DNA of 6,493 bases, taken from the NCBI GenBank assembly GCA_001897035.1, contig MKRS01000580.1, positions 1-6,493 of the forward strand. The letters run 5' to 3'. Positions 1 through 6,459 of the stretch are shown here, one piece after another. Position 1 is the first letter of the stretch, and every line of letters starts with the position of its first letter. Source of the stretch: Bacteroidales bacterium 45-6. Its GTDB lineage: Bacteria; Bacteroidota; Bacteroidia; Bacteroidales; Dysgonomonadaceae. Both the position numbers and the translations under genes were made by a program. The notes under the pieces are model-generated. The model searched no databases, was not told the DNA's origin, and saw only the letters and a program-made list of their open reading frames with translations.

Positions 1-1320
1 GACTTCCACCCAGTTGTTATCATATCCTTTCAAACGATACTTGAATCTTGTTTTCTCCGGCATCAGGAAATTTGTAGATGAAAATTCGAAGCCGAAATTT
101 GACTGGTTGTGATTTAGTGTGATATGGCTTGTCAAGTAGATCGCATCCCTGAGGGGCGAATTAGGCGACACTGTGCTAACGGCTTTGTTATCGACAAAAA
201 AGTCTGATAAAACCACAATAGCTTTATTCGGATTGGAGACAATGTTCTGGGGATTAACGATGCTAAATCCTTCGGTTCCCCCGAAATACATTTCGCCCGT
301 ATGACTATTCAAACATGAGTGGGGATAAAATTCACGTCCTTGCAGCCCGTCGTTCTTATCGTATTGGAAAAAATATTTCCGATTCCGGTCAAACTTGAAA
401 AGCCCGTTGTCTGTCCCTAACCAAAGATTATTTTGCTTGTCGGCAATTATGCTATAAATAGAATGCACATTGAACCTTAGTATGTCCGAGAAATAAAAGA
501 ACTTGCCAACTTTTGTGTCGTATTGGATCAGCCCAAAGCTATTGGTCCCGATCCAAACGGATTGATCCAGTTTGTTCCAAAATAGCGTCTGAATATTCAT
601 GTTTTTCACATCCCGGCGATTAAGTGTATCGATTGGGACGGCATGAATTTCCTTGGTTTTGACATCCATCACATGCAATCGCTCCTGGCTTGCTATCCAG
701 AGGTTGTTTTTATTGTCCCGGCAAAAATCACTGACTGACGTCCCGATAAAGTTCTTGTATTCTTTTGATTTAAAATAATAATGTTTTGACATGTTTCGAG
801 TAGTCGAGAAATATGTCATCCGGGTCCAATCCCCATCGCGGTATCCTACCCAGATGCCTGAATCAGCCTCGGCTACAAGCCTATTCACATGATTTATCAA
901 AATTCTTTTACCGGCATCGTATTCGGAATAATTTTTGAAAGTATTCGTCTTCAGATCCAAACAATCCAATCCGCCCCGAAACATGCCAATCCATAATTTA
1001 TGATGGATGCTATCCATCAGCAGCGCTTTCACATTGTCATAGGCGAGACTATTCTTGTTCACTTCGTGCTTGTAGGAAGTAGATACGCCCTTTCCCCGGT
1101 CAAAACAAAGCATGCCGCTTCCTTCGGTCCCGATCCAGAGTTGATTGCCGAGCTCTACAAATGCACTGATAATGTTTTGACTGAATTTTGAGGATTGCAC
1201 GGAAATTGTTTTGAACCCTTTGGGATCTTCAAAATTGACATAGCAAATGCCTCCGCAATAAGTCCCTATCCACAAGCTGCCTTGCCGATCTTCTTTTAAA
1301 TTCCATACCGAATTATTTGT
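1..1320 (-). CDS. Hybrid two-component system (HTCS) sensor, periplasmic propeller part; both ends missing
   Basis: This frame is open for 440 codons with no stop and runs off the left edge. It encodes about eight beta-propeller blades. Blade signatures read in order are LWIGTYCGG (near 1275), LWIGTEGSG (1140), LWIGMFRGG (996), IWVGYRDGD (855), LWIASQE (702), VWIGTNSFG (558), LWLGTDNG (426) and MYFGGTEGF (about 290). They are followed by the start of a Y_Y_Y domain, with FKYRLKGYDNNW close to position 1. In HTCS proteins two seven-bladed propellers and Y_Y_Y form the periplasmic glycan sensor, followed by a membrane helix, histidine kinase, receiver and AraC-type DNA-binding domain. All of those would lie left of the window. 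The first readable blade (NNSVWNLKEDRQG then GTYCGGICYVN) looks like a mid-protein blade, so the signal peptide and roughly the first propeller are absent. The homology begins inside or at the 3' end of the esterase frame, in another frame. It is either a 5'-truncated pseudogene or half of an assembly chimera. The domain identity is secure; I infer the truncation from the usual architecture. Confidence 0.88.
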
Positions 1321-1326
1321 CCAAGT
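1313..1326 (-). other. Junction between broken esterase and broken HTCS gene
   Basis: Esterase-like protein sequence runs up to Asp-Gly-Gln-Asn-Leu, then gives two unrelated codons and TAA (1315-1313). HTCS-like sequence starts at Thr-Asn-Asn-Ser-Val-Trp in a different frame, with its first convincing codon at 1320-1318. The join must therefore lie near 1316-1326. The bases there read AACTTGGACAAATAAT on the minus strand. AACTTGG fits an esterase Asn-Leu-Gly, and TTGACAAATAAT would fit an HTCS Leu-Thr-Asn-Asn, so a short shared TTG may mark the breakpoint. The microhomology is inference; the change of family across these few bases can be read directly. Confidence 0.72.
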
Positions 1327-2197
1327 TCTGGCCATCGTATTGAGGCAAAGTAGCCAAAAAATCAATAGCCCGGAGGCAACCAAGATATACATGTTTGTAA
1401 TAATAGCTGTCCCGGTTATCCATGTTGGAGATTGGATAGCCATCCAGCGCGCCATACTTCAAATTGGCGTAAACAATCGAGTCTAACGTGACTGGAATTC
1501 CATGGATTCCTATTTGCAACGAGATGACACCCTGTTCCGCCAAATAAAGATCACCCTTGTAGGGACGGACACCCGCTCCGGGAACTTCCAAAACAGCAGG
1601 ATGTTTGCCTGGAGCTTTCGGCACGCATAAAATACCGTAAACCCTCATTCCATATTTATAGTTTTGAAAATTTATCTGATATACATCCACCTTATCGGTG
1701 CATTTTGTAGGCAACAACTCCATTATTGGATCCAAGGGTATTCTTTTATTTTCGGCGATGGCGTTATCCCAAAATTGATTAAAATCAGAAGGAGAAGTGG
1801 TGGTCGGTTCAATTTTTTCCGGATCAAATGCTGCCGTAGCCAATCCGGTATATTTGACATTGTTGTATTCCACCTTGACCGTGCATCTCAAAAAGCCGGG
1901 AACAGCCATTGATCCGCCTTCCATATCGAGTTGCCCATCTTTCAAAATAGCACTTTGTTTTATTTGAGGAGCCATTTTTTCAGGTCCGATTTCATAATCC
2001 ACTTTCACGTCCTTGAGAAACTTATCGCCTTGCGTTACGGCTATTTTAAATTTCACTTTCTCATTGACTTTATAAATCCAGTCGGCATGATCGCCCGTTA
2101 CTGTCACCTTCACTGGAGATTCGGCTAAACCGGAAAAACTAAAGAGAGAGATTCCGACAAGGGTTAGGAACAGGGATTTTCGAATTGTTTTATTCAT
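1313..2197 (-). CDS. Acetylxylan esterase / cephalosporin-C deacetylase-like (CE7), truncated before the active site; probable pseudogene
   Basis: The intact family removes acetyl groups from xylan or xylo-oligosaccharides. The 294-residue product begins with a Sec signal peptide (residues 1 to about 25, ending SFSGLA), so it is exported. Residues about 28-125 form an Ig-like beta domain, as in Bacteroidota members of this family. The AXE1 alpha/beta-hydrolase fold starts near residue 135. SPSDFNQFWDNAIAE is the usual entry motif, YGMRVYGILCVPK (182-194) is a core strand, GAGVRPYKGD (207-216) is the oxyanion-region loop, and YYYKHVYLGCLRAIDFLATLP (265-285) is the helix before the nucleophile. 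The family then continues to a Gly-Gly-Ser-Gln-Gly-Gly nucleophile elbow, but this frame ends at DGQNLDK. The Ser, Asp and His triad and roughly 130-150 residues are missing, so the product should be inactive. The start at 2197 is chosen because the signal peptide follows at once; there is no Shine-Dalgarno sequence. A probable terminator lies upstream, so the gene may have had its own promoter. Confidence 0.88.
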   Translation of the reverse strand: MNKTIRKSLFLTLVGISLFSFSGLAESPVKVTVTGDHADWIYKVNEKVKFKIAVTQGDKFLKDVKVDYEIGPEKMAPQIKQSAILKDGQLDMEGGSMAVPGFLRCTVKVEYNNVKYTGLATAAFDPEKIEPTTTSPSDFNQFWDNAIAENKRIPLDPIMELLPTKCTDKVDVYQINFQNYKYGMRVYGILCVPKAPGKHPAVLEVPGAGVRPYKGDLYLAEQGVISLQIGIHGIPVTLDSIVYANLKYGALDGYPISNMDNRDSYYYKHVYLGCLRAIDFLATLPQYDGQNLDK

Positions 2198-2218
2198 GAT
2201 GATCTTGATTTGTTGCGA

Positions 2219-2230
2219 CTTGCGCGCAAG
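2219..2230. promoter_or_regulatory. 12-bp perfect GC-rich palindrome upstream of the esterase
   Basis: CTTGCGCGCAAG is its own reverse complement. It lies 21 bases upstream of the esterase ATG, in otherwise AT-rich DNA. This position and symmetry suit an operator for a dimeric regulator, or a small leader hairpin. No regulator is assigned and I recognise no known consensus, so the function is a guess. Confidence 0.35.
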
Positions 2231-2243
2231 GCCATTCGCAGAT

Positions 2244-2275
2244 AAAAAAAATGTCAGGCGGAGCCTCGTTCATTT
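2244..2275 (-). terminator. Likely rho-independent terminator between beta-helix gene and esterase
   Basis: Read on the minus strand, AAATG pairs with CATTT around an inner AGGC-TCC-GCCT hairpin, with a small asymmetric internal loop. The last T of the stem runs directly into a tract of eight T (2251-2244). It lies about 140 bases past the beta-helix stop at 2417 and about 47 bases before the esterase start. This would end the upstream transcript and leave the esterase to its own promoter. The stem is short, so it is a moderate call. Confidence 0.45.
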
Positions 2276-2355
2276 AAAATGCCAGGAATCCTATTTAAAC
2301 TGCCACATAGGCATATCGGGCATCTGGCTTCAGTTGCAATGAAGTTTCATTACCA

Positions 2356-2403
2356 ATCCAATCAAGACGAGTTGTGCCTTGTAAGCTCCCATCTTGATTG
2401 GAT
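2356..2403. repeat. Intergenic hairpin with 12-bp perfect stem
   Basis: ATCCAATCAAGA (2356-2367) is the exact reverse complement of TCTTGATTGGAT (2392-2403). Inside the 24-base loop, GAG (2369-2371) can also pair with CTC (2386-2388). It begins 14 bases after the stop of the 2417-4114 gene. There is no T tract on either side, so it is not a standard intrinsic terminator. It may protect the 3' end of the message, act with a termination factor, or be a binding site. Confidence 0.5.
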
Positions 2404-2416
2404 GTCATGCAGAGTA

Positions 2417-4114
2417 TTAAAGGGAAATCTTTTGAACGGCAGTTCCTTTTTCTGTTGTTGAGCGAATCACATACACACCCATAGGCAAGTCAATTACCTG
2501 ACCGACAGACACATTTCCATTCCATAAGGTTACCCCCATAAGGTTTATTATCCCGGCTTTTCCATCTACGGCAGAAACCAGTTTGCCATTCGACAAGTAG
2601 AAGCGTGCATGATTCCCTTCTACAGATTCTATGAGAGTTGTAGGGCCTGTTGGTATATATTCGTAAGCTCCCACTGCACGCGGAGTAGCAAAGGCAACAC
2701 CCGCCTTATCCGTCAAATTGGTAGTGACAATACCTTTGCCAATCAAATATGAATCGGCATCTAACTTCCAGTTTGACAATTCACTTGAACCGTCAGCTGT
2801 ATTCCCAATCGTCGTTGTCTGAGCTACAAAGTTAGGCAGATTGGAACCTGTGCCTAAAGTATTATCTTGGTTGACAATGTGATTGGCTGTATTCGTCAAT
2901 CCACCGCCGTCGGTTATATTGTTGCTAACCAATGCTGGATTCAAGGTGTTGTTTTGCGACATATTAACTACTGCATAACTCGTTCCGTTGGTAGTTCTTT
3001 GGTTATTGTAGAACACATTGTTCATCACATAATGATAAGACGTGGCATCCGACATAATGTTTATTCCACCATAATTTACACGAACCCCCTTGTTGTTTGC
3101 AATCGTACAATTGATGATAGAATCGGTGGTCGCTTGAGCCACTCCATTGTATTTTTGTGAAGTGCCTGTAACAATAACTGCTGCATCGGATAACACAGAT
3201 TGAAGAGCTACACCCTGAATATAAGCCATTTCATTATTGTGAATCACACAATTGGCTACAGTGGTTGGCAGCCCTCCGGTATTGGCAGTGGATGTAGTTG
3301 GGTTCATACCGCCTTGAACACTCATAATCATGGCACGTGCTCCGTAGCTTTGAATGCCTGATGCCGCGGAGGTGTAATCAACCGTCACTTTGTTGTTCCG
3401 GATAACACTGTTTAAAAATTTGGTACCCATATTATTATGATAGGAAGGATTGACTGTGATAAATGGGCTGACATACACCAGCTGCGAAGCATTTACTGTT
3501 ACCGTATTCTTCTCAAACAAACAATTGTTTACTTTACCATAGGCTTTAAAAAATGGATAGTAACCTCCATACGCAGTACTGGCACTTAATGTTAAATTAT
3601 TGTTTTTTATTATGTTGTTGGAGAAATTGGTCGTCCAGTCAGACAAGAGATAAACACTTGTGGTTTGGATGTTGTTAAAAGTGGCGGTGGCTGTGAGGGT
3701 GAAACCATCAAAAGCCGCACCGGTGAAATTTACGGCATTCATATCTGTCACATTAAAAGTAAGCACAGTTGCATTCGTAAACTCCCAAGGTTCCACGATT
3801 CCGTTCCCATCCAAATCGGATTTCGACCGCGCAGACAAGTAGGCTTCGTTTCCTGAAAAACCGCCGTACATATTTGTGTTTCCTTGTGTGAAGGTACTGG
3901 TTCCCGGAATGTCGTAAGTTCCTCCGGCAATCCAAAGATTATCGCCACTTGAGGAAGCCATGGTCAACGCATAAGGAATAGTTTTGAGTGCCGATGCCCA
4001 AGATGTTCCGGGATTGGAATCGCTACCGGTGGCGCCGTTGACATAGATCGTCTTTGAACTTGCCATCGTGGCAAATACTGAGATGCAAAGCATCAGTGTA
4101 AATAGTTTTTTCAT
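2417..4114 (-). CDS. Secreted right-handed parallel beta-helix protein with T9SS-like C-terminal domain (copy A)
   Basis: The 565-residue product starts at the ATG at 4114. An in-frame ATG at 4141 would add nine polar residues before the signal peptide, and the neighbouring paralog aligns from MKK, so the inner start is preferred. Residues 1-20 are a Sec signal peptide. TIYVNGATGSDSNPGTSW (22-39), WIAGGTYDIPG and NMYGGFSGNE are typical openings of beta-helix (pectin-lyase-like fold) proteins. Residues 100-111, DLDGNGIVEPWE, fit an EF-hand calcium loop. Rungs with Asn-rich turns follow: NNIIKNNN (166), NNCLFEKN (196), NSVIRNN (235), NCVIHNN (288), NCTIANN (335) and NNVFYNN (365). The helix domain ends at AVGAYEY (480-486). 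Residues about 494-565 form a separate C-terminal domain ending in MGVYVIRSTTEKGTAVQKISL-like sequence (545-565). It resembles type A sorting domains that send proteins through type IX secretion to the surface. No catalytic residues are recognisable. The fold is well supported, the secretion route less so, and the substrate is unknown. Confidence 0.85.
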   Translation of the reverse strand: MKKLFTLMLCISVFATMASSKTIYVNGATGSDSNPGTSWASALKTIPYALTMASSSGDNLWIAGGTYDIPGTSTFTQGNTNMYGGFSGNEAYLSARSKSDLDGNGIVEPWEFTNATVLTFNVTDMNAVNFTGAAFDGFTLTATATFNNIQTTSVYLLSDWTTNFSNNIIKNNNLTLSASTAYGGYYPFFKAYGKVNNCLFEKNTVTVNASQLVYVSPFITVNPSYHNNMGTKFLNSVIRNNKVTVDYTSAASGIQSYGARAMIMSVQGGMNPTTSTANTGGLPTTVANCVIHNNEMAYIQGVALQSVLSDAAVIVTGTSQKYNGVAQATTDSIINCTIANNKGVRVNYGGINIMSDATSYHYVMNNVFYNNQRTTNGTSYAVVNMSQNNTLNPALVSNNITDGGGLTNTANHIVNQDNTLGTGSNLPNFVAQTTTIGNTADGSSELSNWKLDADSYLIGKGIVTTNLTDKAGVAFATPRAVGAYEYIPTGPTTLIESVEGNHARFYLSNGKLVSAVDGKAGIINLMGVTLWNGNVSVGQVIDLPMGVYVIRSTTEKGTAVQKISL

Positions 4115-4195
4115 GTGGTTTTGATTTAGAAAATGATTCATTGAACGTTAATTAAGTAACAAGGCGATAATGTAATGCCGCCCTATCTTGGTTCA

Positions 4196-4203
4196 CAAAA
4201 ATA
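4196..4203 (-). promoter_or_regulatory. Possible Bacteroidota -7 promoter element upstream of copy A
   Basis: TATTTTTG on the minus strand matches the Bacteroidota -7 consensus TAnnTTTG exactly. It lies in the gap between the two beta-helix genes, about 80 bases before the 4114 start. No TTTG-like -33 element is seen at the usual spacing, so this is half a promoter at best. It would give copy A its own transcript as well as any read-through from copy B. Confidence 0.3.
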
Positions 4204-4244
4204 TGGAATAGGTGTTTTTTTCAGGTTGCTGCTGATTTCTAAAA

Positions 4245-5726
4245 TCACTTTGATCCGTTGTACCCGTATGCTCCGATTGCACGTGGCGTATTAAAAATGA
4301 CGCCGGCTTTGTCGGTTGACCGGGATGTTGCAATTCCTTTTCCAATCAAATACGACCCGGCAACCAGCGTCCAACTGGAAGCTTCAGCCGAATTGTCAGT
4401 CGTACTTCCCACGACAGTTGTAGGCTTTTTGAAGTTGGGCAAGTTTGAGCCAGTACCCAAGGTATTGTCCTGTTTAACAATTTGATTCGCACTATTCGAC
4501 AATCCTCCACCATCCGTGAAATTATTACTAATCAAACCCGCATTCTGAGTATTGTTCTGAGCCATATTACTTACCTGGAAGTTCGTCCCTTTTGTAGCTC
4601 GTTGATTGTTGTAGAATACATTGTTGATAATATAATGGTATGAACTCGCATCCGACATAATGTTTATTCCGCCGTTATTGATCCTGACTCCCTTGTTATT
4701 GGCGACTGTACAGTTGATGATGGAATCGGTGGTCGGCTGTTTCACATTAGCACTTCCGTCCCAATAATTTAACGAAGCTCCGGTAACGATGGCGGCGGCA
4801 TCGTACAATTGGCTTGCTGCAGACCCGGGGATATAAACCATGTCGTTGTTGTGGATAATACAATTGGCAACAGTGGTTGGTAGTCCGCCTTTATTGCTGG
4901 TTGCCGCTGTCGGGTTCATAGCGCCTTGAACATTCATAATCAAAGCGCGCACGCCGTAGCTGTTGGTTCCGGAAGCAGCTGTAGAATAGTCAATGGTAAC
5001 TGTATTATTTCGGATAACAGTGTTTAAGAATTTGGTGCCCATATTGCTGTGATAAGCAGGGTTGACTGTAATAAACGGGCAGATGTACGCAAATTGAGAG
5101 GCATTTACCGTCACCGTATTGTTTTCAAACAGGCAATTGTTCACAATCCCGAATGATTTAAAGAACGGATAATAACCACCACGATCGGTATTCGCACTCA
5201 ATGTCAAATTGTTGTTTCTGATGGTGTTGTTGGCAAAATTGGTCGTCCAGTCGGACAATGAATACACGCAAGCCGATTGGTTGTCATTCATTGTAGCCGT
5301 TGCCGTCAGGGTAAATCCATTAAAAACCGCTCCGGTAAAATTGATTGCATTTTTATCTATCACATTGAATGTGAGAATTGTTGCATTTGTAAACTCCCAA
5401 GGTTCCACAATGCCATTCCCATCAAGATCTGATGTGGGGCGTGCCGACAAGTTTGTTTCGTTACCTGAAAAACCGCCATACATGTTCGTATTTCCTTGCG
5501 TAAATGTGCTTGCGCCGGGAATGTCATAAGTTCCTCCGGCAATCCAGAGATTATCGCCCGTGGTGGAGGCCACAGTCAAGGCATAAGGAATAGATTTGAG
5601 AGCTGTATCCCAACTCATCCCAGATTTTGAGTCACTTCCGGTTGCTGAGTTGACATAGATAGTTTTTGAACTTGCCACCGTAGCGAATACTAAGATGAAG
5701 AGCATCAATGCGAACTGTTTTTTCAT
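4245..5726 (-). CDS. Secreted right-handed parallel beta-helix protein without sorting domain (copy B)
   Basis: This 493-residue product is the tandem paralog of the gene at 2417-4114 and matches it from the first residue to the end of the beta-helix, at about three quarters identity by eye. It has a Sec signal peptide (1-20), the TIYVNSATGSDSKSG opening, the same DLDGNGIVEPWE loop at residues 100-111, and the same series of Asn-rich turns (NNTIRNNN, NNCLFENN, NTVIRNN, NCIIHNN, NCTVANN, NNVFYNN). The two copies differ most in the 310-335 region, where copy B has three extra residues (YWDGSANVKQ). Copy B ends at AIGAYGYNGSK, a few residues past the helix domain, and has nothing like copy A's C-terminal domain. 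The spacer to copy A is too short to hide a decayed one. It would therefore be expected in the periplasm, or need another export route. The gene lies 118 bases after the FAS1 lipoprotein gene and 130 bases before copy A. Enzymatic activity is unknown. Confidence 0.84.
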   Translation of the reverse strand: MKKQFALMLFILVFATVASSKTIYVNSATGSDSKSGMSWDTALKSIPYALTVASTTGDNLWIAGGTYDIPGASTFTQGNTNMYGGFSGNETNLSARPTSDLDGNGIVEPWEFTNATILTFNVIDKNAINFTGAVFNGFTLTATATMNDNQSACVYSLSDWTTNFANNTIRNNNLTLSANTDRGGYYPFFKSFGIVNNCLFENNTVTVNASQFAYICPFITVNPAYHSNMGTKFLNTVIRNNTVTIDYSTAASGTNSYGVRALIMNVQGAMNPTAATSNKGGLPTTVANCIIHNNDMVYIPGSAASQLYDAAAIVTGASLNYWDGSANVKQPTTDSIINCTVANNKGVRINNGGINIMSDASSYHYIINNVFYNNQRATKGTNFQVSNMAQNNTQNAGLISNNFTDGGGLSNSANQIVKQDNTLGTGSNLPNFKKPTTVVGSTTDNSAEASSWTLVAGSYLIGKGIATSRSTDKAGVIFNTPRAIGAYGYNGSK

Positions 5727-5783
5727 GTTTTTTTTAACATTTAAAGTAATTGATTAATCTTGTTTCATAATTTCCCTTATCCT

Positions 5784-5833
5784 CTAAATCTCTTGTAGTT
5801 CAACCAGATGTAGTGTGAATACAAGAGATTTAG
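5784..5833. repeat. Intergenic hairpin with 14-bp perfect stem
   Basis: CTAAATCTCTTGTA (5784-5797) is the exact reverse complement of TACAAGAGATTTAG (5820-5833). After a single bulged base, TTCA (5799-5802) pairs with TGAA (5816-5819), leaving a 13-base loop. It starts 11 bases after the stop of the FAS1 lipoprotein gene. No T tract follows on either strand. The position suggests a 3' end or message-stability element separating the SusD/lipoprotein transcript from the beta-helix genes. Confidence 0.55.
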
Positions 5834-5844
5834 GAAGTGGATTT

Positions 5845-6459
5845 CTATAAGTATGAGTCCGTTACGTGTATAATCCCGTTGGTAGGCTGCAGATTCGACG
5901 TTACGATCAGGCGTTGATAGCCCGTAGTCCCCCATTTATTAAAATATATCTGGTACTTGTCGCTCACATCGGAAGTAACCGGGTAAAGGTATAGTGACAA
6001 TTGCACCGAAGGGTCTATCGTTTGAACTTTCTTGGGAACAGCAGTTAAATTCAGCGAAGTGTATAACCCAATGATAATGTATTGATTCAGGAACTTCTGA
6101 ATGTCAGCATTCGACATGTATTTGAGGGCTGAATACCCTTTCGAAGCCAAACAATTATTGAAGGCTACATCATTCAGAACGATGTAAGTCCTGTTTTGAA
6201 CTTCGAATGAATCGCGGTATCCGATTCTGTTGATAGCTTCGTACAGGGTTGACATATCTATACTCTTGCGGCTTTCGATAAATTGGTATGCCGTCATATC
6301 CATTTTTAAATTCACCGGGCTGGGAATGTAATCATAGCTTTGCTGCAATTCTAATCCACCAATATTACATGAGGCAAGCCCGATGGTTGTCAAGCAAAAA
6401 CAACTGAGCGCAATGCTTATGTTTTTTATTCTTTTCATGGCGTTTTCTATTTTTTTCAT
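5845..6459 (-). CDS. Fasciclin (FAS1) domain lipoprotein
   Basis: The 204-residue product has a signal peptide ending in a lipobox, LAS-Cys31, which predicts a lipid-anchored envelope protein. Residues about 55-204 read as one FAS1 domain. MTAYQFIESRKSIDMSTLYEAINRIG (split near 56-80) is the opening helix region. RTYIVLNDVAFNNCL (90-104) corresponds to the first conserved block, although the usual Thr-Pro is missing. IQKFLNQYIIIGLYTS (120-135) replaces the usual Tyr-His region. SNLQPTNGIIHVTDSYL (188-204) is the second conserved block, typical of the family. FAS1 domains generally act in adhesion or ligand binding. The ATG at 6459 overlaps the upstream TAA as TAATG, which supports that start and translational coupling; the ATG at 6438 is an alternative that also leaves a complete signal peptide. 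Its position directly after a SusD-like gene is where a surface glycan-binding lipoprotein is often found, so a binding role is a reasonable inference. The ligand is unknown. Confidence 0.8.
   Translation of the reverse strand: MKKIENAMKRIKNISIALSCFCLTTIGLASCNIGGLELQQSYDYIPSPVNLKMDMTAYQFIESRKSIDMSTLYEAINRIGYRDSFEVQNRTYIVLNDVAFNNCLASKGYSALKYMSNADIQKFLNQYIIIGLYTSLNLTAVPKKVQTIDPSVQLSLYLYPVTSDVSDKYQIYFNKWGTTGYQRLIVTSNLQPTNGIIHVTDSYL

Noticed and set aside
1000..1191. Plus-strand open frame of 63 codons within the HTCS region
   Set aside because: It lies antisense to an unbroken, clearly homologous propeller frame and has no recognisable protein features.
2279..2461. Plus-strand 60-codon frame crossing the spacer between copy A and the esterase
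   Set aside because: It overlaps the end of copy A and the 2356-2403 hairpin, and has no domain, leader signal or family resemblance.
3660..3948. Several short overlapping frames on both strands inside copy A, with equivalents near 5209-5542 in copy B
   Set aside because: They appear at equivalent places only because the two genes are duplicates. They are shadows of the beta-helix frame.
4233..4247. Short hairpin TGATTT-TAG-AAATCA starting at the stop codon of copy B
   Set aside because: A six-pair AT-rich stem with a three-base loop and no T tract on the minus strand is too weak to call as a terminator.
2417..5726. Copies A and B as active pectate lyases or other named polysaccharide lyases
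   Set aside because: The beta-helix fold is shared by many non-enzymes, and I could not identify a lyase or hydrolase catalytic set.
5723..5740. Five-codon upstream frame (MLKKT) whose TGA overlaps the ATG of copy B
   Set aside because: It could be a leader peptide coupled to copy B, but it falls in a low-complexity A-rich stretch where such frames arise by chance, and copy A has no equivalent.
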